This document shows, in pieces, positions 24,613 through 34,177 of a stretch of DNA of 48,784 nucleotides. This DNA is from Gemmatimonadota bacterium (lineage in GTDB: Bacteria > Gemmatimonadota > Gemmatimonadetes > Longimicrobiales > Gaopeijiaceae), in the NCBI GenBank assembly GCA_007125845.1, contig SLCK01000045.1, forward strand, positions 1-48,784, read 5' to 3'. Within the stretch, counting starts at the first letter, position 1, and every line of letters begins with the position of its first letter. Position numbers and translations under genes: made by a program. The notes under the pieces were generated by a model. It ran no database searches. It was not told the DNA's origin and saw only the letters and a list, made by a program, of their open reading frames with translations.

Positions 24613-26148
24613 ATGAACAAGGATAGAGGCTTCCTCGAACGAGATCGAAAGGACATTCCGGAGCGGGATCTCCTGGAGCGGATCGAGGACTATAGCGAGA
24701 TCTACGAGGGCGAGTCGGAAGAGGAGCTGCGAGCCCAGGGCGAGCGCTGTATGGATTGCGGTGTTCCCTTCTGTCAGGCGGATCCAGGGTGCCCTATCGA
24801 CAACCTCATTCCCGAGTGGAATGATCTTGTCTTTCGGGGGCGGTGGCGGGAGGCGTACGAGCGCCTGGCTCGGACGAACAACTTTCCGGAGTGGACGGGA
24901 CGCATCTGCCCGGCGCCCTGCGAGGACGCCTGCGTGCTCGGCATCACGAGCCCGCCCGTAACGATCAAGAGGATCGAGCGCGCGATCATCGATCGAGCTT
25001 TCGAGGAGGGCTGGGTCGGACCCCATCCGCCCGAGGTTCGCACCGGGAAACGAGTGGCCATCATCGGGAGCGGACCCGCGGGCCTCACGGCCGCCGATCA
25101 GCTCAATCGGGCCGGCCACAGCGTGACGGTGTTCGAGCGCGACGACCGCATCGGCGGTCTGCTCATGTACGGAGTTCCGAACCCCAAGCTCGAGAAGGAG
25201 CTCGTGCAGAGGCGGGTGGATCTCCTCGCCGAGGAGGGGATCGAGTTCGTGGTGAACACGAACGTCGGGGTAGACGTGGATGCCCGGGCGCTCAGGGAGG
25301 AGTACGATGCGATCCTGCTCGCGTGCGGAGCGCTCGAGCACCGGGACCTGGACATTCCCGGGCGCAACCTCGAGGGCGTGCATCTGGCGATGAACTACCT
25401 CGCGGGCGTGACCAGGAGCCTCCTCGACTCTAGCTTCCGGGACGGGCGATACATCGATGCGAAGGGCAAGGACGTTATCGTCATCGGTGGGGGCGACACG
25501 GGCGCAGACTGCATCGCCACCGCCCTGCGGCAGGACTGTCGATCGCTCCTCAACATCACTCGCCGGGAGCAGGAGCCGGCCGATCGGGATCCGGCGCATC
25601 CATGGCCCGGACCTCCGGGGCGGTACTACATGGACTACTCCCACTCCGAGGGCGAAGCGGTCTTCGGACGGGATCCGCGAGAGTACGGAGTCCTCCCGCT
25701 CGAGTTCGTCGGGGACACCGACGGAAAGCTGAAGGGGATTCGGATCGAGCGTCTGGAGTGGCACCGAAACGGGGATGAGCCGCCCAGGATGCATCGCACC
25801 GGCCAGGTCGAGGTCCTCTCGGCAGACCTGGTCTTCCTGTCGATTGGCTTCGTGGGCCACGACGCGCCGGAAGTGGTCCGGCAACTCTCGCTTGCGGGGG
25901 AGACCGGACTCGTGCCCGCCGAGTGGGGACGCTTCACCACCCCGGTGGAAGGGGTCTACGTGGCCGGAGACATGCGCAGGGGAGCTTCGCTGATCGTCTG
26001 GGCGATCGCCGAGGGGCGGGGCGCCGCGCGCGAGATCGATCGATACCTGATGGGCTCCTCACAGCTCGAGGCTCCCATGCCCGCACCAGGCACGGCGGAG
26101 GGCTTCCGGCTTCCGGTCGGGGCGGCCCCTTCTCCAACGACCGTTTAG
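24613..26148 (+). CDS. gltD: Glutamate synthase small (beta) subunit
   Basis: A 511-residue flavoprotein that passes electrons from NADPH to the large subunit. The N-terminal cysteines (Cys46, 49, 54, 60 in ERCMDCGVPFC and GCPID, then CPAPCEDAC) bind 4Fe-4S clusters. VAIIGSGPAGLTAADQL binds FAD, and IVIGGGDTGADC binds NADPH. The end VAGDMRRGASLIVWAIAEGR is the second FAD signature. ATG 24613 follows gltB closely with GAGG upstream, so the pair is one operon. Its stop shares bases with the stop of uvrA on the opposite strand. Confidence 0.98.
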   Translation: MNKDRGFLERDRKDIPERDLLERIEDYSEIYEGESEEELRAQGERCMDCGVPFCQADPGCPIDNLIPEWNDLVFRGRWREAYERLARTNNFPEWTGRICPAPCEDACVLGITSPPVTIKRIERAIIDRAFEEGWVGPHPPEVRTGKRVAIIGSGPAGLTAADQLNRAGHSVTVFERDDRIGGLLMYGVPNPKLEKELVQRRVDLLAEEGIEFVVNTNVGVDVDARALREEYDAILLACGALEHRDLDIPGRNLEGVHLAMNYLAGVTRSLLDSSFRDGRYIDAKGKDVIVIGGGDTGADCIATALRQDCRSLLNITRREQEPADRDPAHPWPGPPGRYYMDYSHSEGEAVFGRDPREYGVLPLEFVGDTDGKLKGIRIERLEWHRNGDEPPRMHRTGQVEVLSADLVFLSIGFVGHDAPEVVRQLSLAGETGLVPAEWGRFTTPVEGVYVAGDMRRGASLIVWAIAEGRGAAREIDRYLMGSSQLEAPMPAPGTAEGFRLPVGAAPSPTTV

Positions 26149-29018
26149 AGCGCGGTCGTCGTCCCTTCGAGGAGAGGGCGCAGGAACCTGCCCGTGACCG
26201 AGTCCGGGTTGTCGGATACGGTTTCCGGGGTGCCCGACGCGACGATCCGTCCGCCACGGCTTCCCGCGCCGGGACCCATGTCGATCATCCAGTCGGCGAC
26301 AGCAATCAGCTCAAGGTTGTGTTCGATCACCACAACCGTGTTTCCGGCGTCCACCAGACGCTGTAGGACCTCGGCCAGCTTCCGCACGTCGGCTCCTGAA
26401 AGCCCGGTAGTGGGCTCGTCGAGGAGATAGAGCTTCCTTCCCTTGGTGCCTGCCGCTCCGGCCAGCTCCCGGGCGATCTTGAGACGTTGCGCCTCCCCAC
26501 CCGACAGCGTGGTCGCGGCCTGACCCAGCCGAAGGTATCCCAGCCCGACCTCTTGCAGCCTCCAGAGCGTTTGTCCGAGCCGGTCCTCTCGCAGGAAGAA
26601 GCGAATTGCCTCGTCCACGGTGAGCTGCAGCACGTCAGCGATCGATCGACCCGATACGCGCACCTCGAGCACTTCGTCCTTGAATCGGCTGCCCCGGCAC
26701 GTGTCGCATGGAACGTAGACGTCCGCCATGAACACCATCTCGACCTCGACGTGACCGGCTCCTTTGCACGCCTCGCAGCGACCTCCCGGGACGTTGAAGG
26801 AGAAGTGCCGAGCCTCGTAGCCTCGTTGCCGGGAGAGCGGCTGCTCGGCGAAGATTCTGCGCACGTCGTCCCACGCCTTGATGTAGGTGACCGGGTTCGA
26901 ACGGGGCGTTCGCCCGATGGGCGACTGGTCCACCAGCACGACCTGATCAAGGAGTCCAAGACCCTCGACGGTACGATAGCTCCCGACGGTCTCTCCGAGG
27001 TGCTCCTTCGCGGAGGTCTCACCGCCGCCCAGCTCCCGTTCCAGGGCCCGGTAGAGAATGTCGTGGACGAGGGTCGATTTCCCCGAACCCGACACGCCAG
27101 TAACCATGACCAGCACGCCGAGAGGGACCTCCAGATCCACGTCGGTCACATTGTGCAGCCGTGCCCCGAGCACCCGCAGACTCGGCCCGTCGGAAGGCCG
27201 GCGGCGGGCCGGAAGGCGTTCCTCCAGTTCGCCGGCGAGGAACCGTCCGGTGACCGTGTCGGCGCTACGCAACTCGGAGGGCCGGCCCTCGAAGACGATC
27301 TCCCCGCCCCTTTCCCCGGAGGCTGGACCGAGCTCCACGACATGGTCCGCCGATGCGATCGCCCTGGAATCGTGCTCGACCACGAGGACTGTGTTTCCCC
27401 GGTCCCGCAGCCGTCCCAGGAGCCCCAGGAGCGCGTCGGTGTCTCTGGGGTGCAGCCCGATCGAAGGCTCATCCAGGACGTAGATTGCGTCGACCAGCCG
27501 CGATCCGAGCGAGTTCGCGAGGTTGATCCGCTGCGCCTCTCCCCCCGAGAGTGTCCGAGTCTGACGGCTCAGGGAGAGGTACCCGAGCCCGACGTCCACG
27601 AGAAACGAGACCCGGGCCCGGAGCTCCCGAAGGATTGTTTCCGCGATTGCCTCCTCGGCGCCGGAGAGCTCCAGCTCCGCGACCCAGGGCGCAAGCTCCT
27701 CGAGTGGGACCTCACAGATCTCCGCGATGGTTCGTCCCGTAACCTTGACGTTCAGAGCTTCAGGACGAACACGTGCCCCTCCGCACCGGCGGCACGGGCG
27801 GGGGCTCTGGTACTGGCGCAGAAAGACTCGAATGTACTGTTTGTAGCGCTTCTTCTCGCGTGACCGGAGGAAGGGAAGCACACCCTGGAATCCTTCGTCC
27901 TCACTGAGGCGGCCTTTCCCAGGCTCGGCGCCGTGAACGACCGCCGCCTGGAACTCTTCGGGGAGCTCGGACCAGGGAACGTGCATCGAGACATCGCGTT
28001 GCTCCGCGAAGCGCCGCAGGCGGGCGCGCTCCCGCTTGTATCGGGGCTTCGACCAGGGGTCGACCGCCCCCTCGTCGAGCGATTTCGCGGGATTCGGGAG
28101 GATCAGCTTTTCGTCGTACTCCAGCGTGGCCCCGAACCCGGTGCATTCCGGGCAGGAGCCGTAGGGGGAGTTGAAGGAGAAGAACTGGGGCGAGGGATCG
28201 GGGAACTCGAGCTCGGGGTGGTCGGGGCACCGAAAGCGCTCGGTGAAGACGATCCGTTCCGGGTGTGTCCCGGCGTCGTCCTCAGGGAGGATCACCAGGG
28301 CCTCCCCCTCCCCTTCCCGGAAGGCGGTTCCGAGCGAATCCGCAAGACGCTCCCTCCCGGCTTCGTCGGCCTTGAGCCGGTCGACCACGACCAGGAGCTC
28401 CTCCACCTCTCCGAGATCGAAGGCATTCCCCTCCTCCCTTTCGGAGCTCCCTCCGCCCAGGTCCACATGCTCCCCGTCCGCCAGGAGCCGGACGAAGCCG
28501 AGGGCTCTGAGGTTCGCCACGAGGGTCCCGTGGTCGGCTCTGCGGCTTCTGGGGAGGGGAAAGGCCACCATGAATCGGGTTCCCGCAGGCAGCTCGAACA
28601 CTCGGTCGGTGGCGCTCGATACCGTATCCGGGATCACGCGACGCGCGCACTCCGGGCAGTAGGTGCGACCGACGCGGGCGAAGAGGAGACGGAGGTAGTC
28701 GTACACCTCCGTGGCCGTGCCCACGGTCGAACGGCTCGACTTCGTGGGGTTGCGCTGCTCGATCGCCACCGAGGGTGAGATTCCCTCGATGGAGTCCACA
28801 TCGGGCTTCTCCATCCGGTCCAGGAACTGCTTCGCGTACGTGGACAGGGATTCCACGTACCGCCGCTGACCCTCGGCGAAGATCGTGTCCAGGGCAAGGG
28901 AAGACTTGCCCGAGCCGGACGGACCGGTGATGACCGTGAGCGTCTCGCGCGGAAGATCGAGATCCAGATTCTTCAGGTTGTGTTGTCGAGCGCCGCGGAC
29001 GCGAATGTGGGTGTCCAT
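26145..29018 (-). CDS. uvrA: Excinuclease ABC subunit A
   Basis: The 957-residue damage sensor of nucleotide excision repair, which loads UvrB at DNA lesions. Two ABC-type ATPase halves are present: Walker A GPSGSGKSSLA and signature LSGGEAQRINLAN in the first, then GVSGSGKSTLVHDIL and LSGGEAQRLKIA in the second. Zinc-binding pairs appear as CPEC, CPEC, CRRC, and CEAC...CDTC. The start is ATG 29018 (MDTHIRVRGARQHNLKNL, the usual UvrA beginning); the frame stays open upstream across the rlpA gene but this is not coding. It ends within the stop codon of gltD (4-base overlap). No SOS box was recognised upstream. Confidence 0.97.
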   Translation of the reverse strand: MDTHIRVRGARQHNLKNLDLDLPRETLTVITGPSGSGKSSLALDTIFAEGQRRYVESLSTYAKQFLDRMEKPDVDSIEGISPSVAIEQRNPTKSSRSTVGTATEVYDYLRLLFARVGRTYCPECARRVIPDTVSSATDRVFELPAGTRFMVAFPLPRSRRADHGTLVANLRALGFVRLLADGEHVDLGGGSSEREEGNAFDLGEVEELLVVVDRLKADEAGRERLADSLGTAFREGEGEALVILPEDDAGTHPERIVFTERFRCPDHPELEFPDPSPQFFSFNSPYGSCPECTGFGATLEYDEKLILPNPAKSLDEGAVDPWSKPRYKRERARLRRFAEQRDVSMHVPWSELPEEFQAAVVHGAEPGKGRLSEDEGFQGVLPFLRSREKKRYKQYIRVFLRQYQSPRPCRRCGGARVRPEALNVKVTGRTIAEICEVPLEELAPWVAELELSGAEEAIAETILRELRARVSFLVDVGLGYLSLSRQTRTLSGGEAQRINLANSLGSRLVDAIYVLDEPSIGLHPRDTDALLGLLGRLRDRGNTVLVVEHDSRAIASADHVVELGPASGERGGEIVFEGRPSELRSADTVTGRFLAGELEERLPARRRPSDGPSLRVLGARLHNVTDVDLEVPLGVLVMVTGVSGSGKSTLVHDILYRALERELGGGETSAKEHLGETVGSYRTVEGLGLLDQVVLVDQSPIGRTPRSNPVTYIKAWDDVRRIFAEQPLSRQRGYEARHFSFNVPGGRCEACKGAGHVEVEMVFMADVYVPCDTCRGSRFKDEVLEVRVSGRSIADVLQLTVDEAIRFFLREDRLGQTLWRLQEVGLGYLRLGQAATTLSGGEAQRLKIARELAGAAGTKGRKLYLLDEPTTGLSGADVRKLAEVLQRLVDAGNTVVVIEHNLELIAVADWMIDMGPGAGSRGGRIVASGTPETVSDNPDSVTGRFLRPLLEGTTTAL

Positions 29019-29138
29019 GCTCGGGGGTAGCTCGCCGACTTCGCTTCGAGTAGCGTGAGGGGAGAGTCCGGTCGAACGGGAACCATACCCACCGTGGGGG
29101 GCGAGGGGTCCGCGAACCTTCGATGGGGCGGATGTGAC

Positions 29139-29825
29139 ATGAAGAGAATGTCCGAACCTGCCCGGCGTACGGAAGTCAGTGGGGCGCCGTGTCTGCCCCA
29201 GGGGGCGCCGCGAGCCGCCGCGGGAGCCGTACTCGTGCTTCTCTTCGCGGCGGGGTGTGCGCGAGTGAGCGCGCCGGTCCCTCCGCCGCCGGCACCGGAC
29301 GTGGGGTGGTCGACCGAGGGGATCGCTTCCTGGTACGGGCAGCCCTTCCACGGACGGCTGACCGCTTCCGGGGAGCGTTACGACATGGACGCGATGACGG
29401 CGGCCCACCGGACCCTTCCGTTCGGGACGGTCCTGCGAGTCCAGAATCTGGAGTCCGGCCGGAGCACGGTGCTGCGCATCAACGACCGCGGACCCTTTGT
29501 GGGAGATCGGGTTCTGGACGTCTCGCGTCGGGGGGCTCGCGAGCTCGGCATGATCGAATCCGGACTCGCACGCGTCCGGATGACGGTGGTGGAAGTGCCG
29601 GGCGAGAACGCCTGCTGGGAGGTCCAGGCGGCCGCATTCCGGGACCGAGCGAACGCCCTTGGAAAAGCCGCAGACCTGGAGGCAGCGGGGCACAGGGTGC
29701 GTGTGGAGTCGAGCCCGGGAGACCTCCACGTGGTCCGGATCGGGCCGGTCGCCTCGAGGGGGACGGCCGAGCGATTGGCCGACCACCACGACGGCCTCCT
29801 TCTCGGGTGCGGCTCGCCGGGCTGA
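29139..29825 (+). CDS. rlpA: RlpA-like septal-ring lipoprotein with SPOR domain
   Basis: A 228-residue outer-membrane lipoprotein of the RlpA family, members of which bind or cleave glycan strands stripped of stem peptides at division sites. The signal peptide ends in the lipobox LLFAAGC. The double-psi beta-barrel spans GIASWYGQPFHGRLTASGE to RARELGMIESG, with the family's SWYG, AHRTLPFGT, and NDRGPF motifs including the catalytic Asp region. The C-terminal SPOR domain (CWEVQAAAFRDRANALGKAA, then VVRIGPVASRG) targets denuded peptidoglycan. A second ATG nine bases inside is an alternative start. It is divergent from uvrA. Confidence 0.92.
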   Translation: MKRMSEPARRTEVSGAPCLPQGAPRAAAGAVLVLLFAAGCARVSAPVPPPPAPDVGWSTEGIASWYGQPFHGRLTASGERYDMDAMTAAHRTLPFGTVLRVQNLESGRSTVLRINDRGPFVGDRVLDVSRRGARELGMIESGLARVRMTVVEVPGENACWEVQAAAFRDRANALGKAADLEAAGHRVRVESSPGDLHVVRIGPVASRGTAERLADHHDGLLLGCGSPG

Positions 29826-29935
29826 CGGTCCGGCCCGGGTGCGGTGAGGGAACCCCGGACTCCGCGTGACGTACGCTCTGGAACCGAGTCACCGGTCCGA
29901 GGCGACCCGTTCGCCTGCAACGAAGGAGCGCTGGA

Positions 29936-31522
29936 ATGAAGGAGAGAGTTGCGCGCGAGCGCTTCCGTTTTCTGTTCGTGATGGGTGCGGTCGGAGCGGC
30001 CTTACTGGCGCCCTTGTCCCCCGCCCAGGCTCAGAGTTACGGCACCGATGACCCGGTACTCCGGGAGATCTGGGCCGAGGGAAGTGAGAACTCGCAGGTC
30101 TACGAGCTCGCCCGGAACCTGATGGACGTGATAGGGCCTAGGGTGACGGGGACCCCGGGGCTCGATCGGGCGCACCTCTGGCTGGAGGAGCGCTACGGGG
30201 AATGGGGCGTCGAGGTCGAGCAGCAGGAGTACGGGACGTGGCAGGGGTGGGAGTCCGGACTCACGCGTGTCGATCTCCTGGAACCTCGAAGGAGCTCGCT
30301 GCGTGCCCACACGCTCGCGTGGAGCGGAGGCACCGAAGGGCCGCAAGAGGGCCGCGTCGTGATCCTTCCCGACGCCTCCACTCCCGCCGAATTCAGGGAA
30401 TGGCTTGAATCGGACGTCCCGGGAGCGTTCGTCTTGGCCTCCTTTCCCCAGCCGACCTGTCGGCCGGACGAGTATTGGGAGCGCCACGGTACCCAGGCTT
30501 CGGTGCAGGCGATGCGTGACGACCGGGAGACGAGTCGGGAAGAGTGGCAGTCGCGCGTGGCGGCTTCCACCGTGAATCCCCAGTTCCTTCCGGCCTTTCT
30601 GGAACAGGCGGGAGCGGCGGGAGTGCTCACCTCCACCTGGGCCGAGTCGTGGGGCACGAACAGGATCTTCCTCTCCCAGACGCGGGACATCCCGTCCGTG
30701 GACCTGGAGTGTGAAGACTACGGCCTCCTCGCCCGCCTTGCCGAGCACGGACATGAGCCTGAGATCCGGATCGACGTCGAGGCCGAGTTCCTGGGCGAGA
30801 CCCCGACGTACAACACGGTCGGAAGGATCGAGGGAAGCGAACGTCCCGACGAATACGTTCTCCTCTCCGCGCATCTCGATACCTGGGGAGGAGCGACGGG
30901 GGCCACCGACAACGGTACCGGTACGGTCATCATGATGGAGGCCATGCGAATTCTGCGAGAAGTGTATCCGAACCCGAGGAGGACGATCCTGGCGGGCCAC
31001 TGGGGAGGGGAGGAGCAGGGGCTGAACGGCTCGGCCGCGTTCGCCGAAGACAATCCGCACGTCCTGGAAGGGCTCCAGATCCTCATGAACCAGGACAACG
31101 GGACGGGCAGGATCACAGAGATCGACATGCAGGGATTCCTGCATGCCGGCTCCTACTTCGGGCGCTGGCTGGCCGCCGTGCCCGACGAGTTGTCGGGGCG
31201 AATCGACCTCGGCATACCCGGATTGCCCGACGACGGGAGGAGCGATCACGCCTCCTTCGTCTGCCATGGAATGCCGGCGTTCCGCCTGGGCTCCCACGAG
31301 TGGGACTACCGGGACTACACCTGGCATACCACGCGGGACACCTTCGACAAGATCTCCTTCGAAGAGGTCAGGGAGAACGCGATCCTGACCGCGATGCTCG
31401 CCTATCTCGCCTCGGAGGAGCCCGAGCTGATGCCGCGGGACCGGCGAGACCTCCCCGGAGTGGATGGGGAAGGGATGGCGTGGCCGACGTGCAGGGACCC
31501 GATGCGGGCGATGCCTTTCTGA
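29936..31522 (+). CDS. Secreted M28-family aminopeptidase
   Basis: A 528-residue exported metallopeptidase. The signal peptide (FLFVMGAVGAALLAPL, cut near AQAQ) is followed by a PA-like insert and the M28 catalytic domain. The dizinc ligands are recognisable: AHLDTW, GATDNGTG, GGEEQGLNGS (with the catalytic Glu), MNQDNGTG and YTWHTTRDT. It should remove N-terminal residues from peptides outside the cytoplasm. AAGGAG (29923-29928) lies seven bases before the ATG. It converges on glnS with 13 bases between the stops. Confidence 0.93.
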   Translation: MKERVARERFRFLFVMGAVGAALLAPLSPAQAQSYGTDDPVLREIWAEGSENSQVYELARNLMDVIGPRVTGTPGLDRAHLWLEERYGEWGVEVEQQEYGTWQGWESGLTRVDLLEPRRSSLRAHTLAWSGGTEGPQEGRVVILPDASTPAEFREWLESDVPGAFVLASFPQPTCRPDEYWERHGTQASVQAMRDDRETSREEWQSRVAASTVNPQFLPAFLEQAGAAGVLTSTWAESWGTNRIFLSQTRDIPSVDLECEDYGLLARLAEHGHEPEIRIDVEAEFLGETPTYNTVGRIEGSERPDEYVLLSAHLDTWGGATGATDNGTGTVIMMEAMRILREVYPNPRRTILAGHWGGEEQGLNGSAAFAEDNPHVLEGLQILMNQDNGTGRITEIDMQGFLHAGSYFGRWLAAVPDELSGRIDLGIPGLPDDGRSDHASFVCHGMPAFRLGSHEWDYRDYTWHTTRDTFDKISFEEVRENAILTAMLAYLASEEPELMPRDRRDLPGVDGEGMAWPTCRDPMRAMPF

Positions 31523-31535
31523 GCCTCCAGCGGGT

Positions 31536-33941
31536 TCAGTCCTCGAGGCCCGACCGGAGGAGCTCACGAGCCCGTTCCGGGTCGGCCTTGCCACTCGTAC
31601 GTCCCATCACCCGCCCTATGAAGAAGCCGAGGAGCCCGGTCTTTCCGGCCCGGTATTCGGCCACTTTGTCCGGATGGTCCGAGAGCACCTCGGCGACCAC
31701 CGGTTCCAGGGCCCTCAGATCCCGAATCTGGCGCAGGTCGAGCTCATCCACGATCTCGCCCGGGGAGCCTCCCTCCTCGGCGAGCTGTTCGAGCGCTCTC
31801 GTGCCGCCACTGCTCGAGATCGTGCCCTCCGCGACCAGGTCGATGAGCTCCGCGAGCTCCTGGGGGCCGAAGGGGAGCTCACTGAGGTTGCTGGATCCCT
31901 GAACCCGGGGAACCTCGTGGATGAGCCAGTTGGCCACCGGTCCCGCCACCTCGGCCGGAGTCCGCGGGGGCTGCTGCGACTCGTCTCTCCCGGCGGTCCG
32001 TGCATGCACGGCCTGAACGAAGAACTCCATCACCGACTCGTCGCGGGCCAGGATCTCGGCGTCCGTCTCCGTCAGCCCGAAGCGGGAGGAGAGGCTGGCT
32101 GCTCTCTCGCGGACCTCGGGGGAGAGCTCGGGGCGGCGTCCACCTCCCTCCGGAGCGGGCCGCTCCACGTCGGACGGTCGGAGGCTTTCGGACTCTTCGG
32201 CCCGTCGCCTCCGTTCGGGACGGGGGGGCTGTTTGGCTGTCGCTCTTGCCCAGGTATCCCTCAGGGTGACGATCCGATTGAAGACGGGCCGGTCCTTCCG
32301 GTCGTCTGCCGGATCCCTCCAGAAGTACCCGATCCTTTCGAACTGATAGCGGAGGTCGCGGGCGTCGGAGAGGACGGACGGCTCAACGCGCGCTTCCTGG
32401 AGGACTTCGACCGACGCCGGGTTGAGGAAGTCGCGAAACTCCCCTCCCTGCGCCCGAGCCGCGGCATCGGCGTCCGGGACTCTGAAGAGCCGGTCGTAGA
32501 GCCGCACTTCGCACTCGACGGCGTCCTTCTCCGAGACCCACTGAATCGTCCCCTTCACTTTGCGTCCCTTGGGAGAGCCACCGCCCCAGGTTTCGGGATC
32601 GTAGCGGCACCGGAGCTCCACAACCTCCCCCTCTTCGTCCCTGACGACCTCTTCGCAACGGATGACGCAGGCGTAGCGGAGGCGCACCTCCCCACCCGGC
32701 ACCAGGCGCTTGAAGCCAGGGGGCGGAGGTTCGGCGAAATCGCTTCGGTCGATCAGCAAATGGCCGGAGAAGGGTACGCTTCGGCTTCCAGCAGCGTCGA
32801 CGTCCCTGGGGAAGTAGGGCGCATCAATCTCCTCGGTGCGCTCCTCGGGCCAATTCGTGAGCGTGACCCGCAGGGGCCGCAGGACACCCAACACCCGAGG
32901 GGCCGTGCGGTTCAGGTCGTCCCGGATCGCATACTCCAGCTTTCCCATGTCGACCCGCGAGTCGGCTTTTGCGACCCCGATCATCTCGCAGAAGGAGCGA
33001 ATCGCGGAGGGCGTGAATCCCCTGCGACGGAGTCCCGCGAGCGTCGGCATTCTGGGATCGTCCCAGCCAGACACGTCGCCTTCCTCCACGAGCCGGAGCA
33101 GCTTCCGCTTGCTCATCACCGTGTAGTCGAGATTCAGGCGTGCGAACTCGTACTGGTGGGGTCGGGCCGGGACCGAGGTGTTCTCGACGACCCAGTCGTA
33201 GAGCTCCCGGTTGTTCGCGAACTCCAGGGTGCACAGGGAGTGGGTCACGCCCTCGATCGCATCGCCCAGGGGATGCGCGAAATCGTAGAGGGGGTATACG
33301 CACCACTCGCGTCCGGTGCGGTAGTGGTGGGCGTGCCGGATGCGGAAGAGCACGGGGTCGCGCATCAACATGTTGCTCGCGCCCATATCGATCCTCGCGC
33401 GCAGCACATGTTCGCCGTCCTCGAAGTCACCCGCCCGCATGCGGCGGAACAGATCCAGGTTCTCCTCGACGGTCCGGTTTCGGTAGGGACTCTCGATTCC
33501 CGGCCTGGTCACCGTGCCTCTTCCTTCGCGGATCTCCTCTTCGGCCTGGGAGTCGACGTAGGCGAGTCCCTTCTCGATCAACTCCTCGCCGAACCCGAAA
33601 AGCCTTGCGAAGTAGTCGGACGCGAAGTAGAGGTGCTCTCCCCATTGGTAGCCCAGCCAGCGCACGTCCTCCTGGATGGCCTCCACATAGCGGAGGTCCT
33701 CGGTGGTCGGGTTGGTGTCGTCGAAGCGGAGATGGCACCGTGCGCCCGCGTACTCATCGGCCAGGCCGAAGTTGAGAACGATCGACTTCGCGTGGCCGAT
33801 GTGGAGGAACCCGTTGGGCTCCGGGGGGAAACGCGTGACCGGTCCTCCCGTCAGCCTGCCCGCGGCGAGGTCCCCGTCGATCTGTTGACGAATGAAGTCC
33901 CGCCCGGTGGCGGGACGGTCGCTCGATTCCACGTGGCTCAT
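31536..33941 (-). CDS. glnS: Glutaminyl-tRNA synthetase with C-terminal YqeY/GatB-tail domain
   Basis: An 801-residue fusion. The GlnRS part has HIGH (PNGFLHIGHAKSI) and the KMSKS equivalent VMSKRKLL, plus the GlnRS-type DFAHPLGDAIEGVTHSLCTLEF region (here seen in part) and two anticodon-binding beta-barrels ending near residue 560. A charged linker (residues of about 585-640) leads to a YqeY/GatB-C domain (EVAGPVANWLIHEV, AGKTGLLGFFIGRVM). In Deinococcus a similar tail increases tRNA-Gln affinity. GlnRS therefore charges tRNA-Gln directly. I chose ATG 33941 because the conserved core starts there; the ribosome site is weak. The frame is open further upstream. Confidence 0.96.
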   Translation of the reverse strand: MSHVESSDRPATGRDFIRQQIDGDLAAGRLTGGPVTRFPPEPNGFLHIGHAKSIVLNFGLADEYAGARCHLRFDDTNPTTEDLRYVEAIQEDVRWLGYQWGEHLYFASDYFARLFGFGEELIEKGLAYVDSQAEEEIREGRGTVTRPGIESPYRNRTVEENLDLFRRMRAGDFEDGEHVLRARIDMGASNMLMRDPVLFRIRHAHHYRTGREWCVYPLYDFAHPLGDAIEGVTHSLCTLEFANNRELYDWVVENTSVPARPHQYEFARLNLDYTVMSKRKLLRLVEEGDVSGWDDPRMPTLAGLRRRGFTPSAIRSFCEMIGVAKADSRVDMGKLEYAIRDDLNRTAPRVLGVLRPLRVTLTNWPEERTEEIDAPYFPRDVDAAGSRSVPFSGHLLIDRSDFAEPPPPGFKRLVPGGEVRLRYACVIRCEEVVRDEEGEVVELRCRYDPETWGGGSPKGRKVKGTIQWVSEKDAVECEVRLYDRLFRVPDADAAARAQGGEFRDFLNPASVEVLQEARVEPSVLSDARDLRYQFERIGYFWRDPADDRKDRPVFNRIVTLRDTWARATAKQPPRPERRRRAEESESLRPSDVERPAPEGGGRRPELSPEVRERAASLSSRFGLTETDAEILARDESVMEFFVQAVHARTAGRDESQQPPRTPAEVAGPVANWLIHEVPRVQGSSNLSELPFGPQELAELIDLVAEGTISSSGGTRALEQLAEEGGSPGEIVDELDLRQIRDLRALEPVVAEVLSDHPDKVAEYRAGKTGLLGFFIGRVMGRTSGKADPERARELLRSGLED

Positions 33942-34177
33942 CAGGGTCGGGAGGTTCGGCGGAATGGATCGGTGCAGGCCATAACCTAGATCCGGGTGGC
34001 ACGGTCTGGAAGGGCCGGGACCCGAGAACGTCCGCTCGCTCTCGGGGTAGAGCGCTCCCGCACGGCCTTCCTGGCTTTCCGGATTCTGCACGTCTTTTCG
34101 GAATCCGCAGCTATGCGCGGAGGCCCGTTCCCCATCCAGGAGTCGGTCTGCGGCTCCGACAACCTAGTCGAGGGTCC

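Noticed and set aside
29019-29789. Long N-terminal extension of UvrA
   Set aside because: The frame is open upstream to 29789 but lies opposite rlpA, and UvrA proteins begin at the MDTHIRVRGARQHNL segment.
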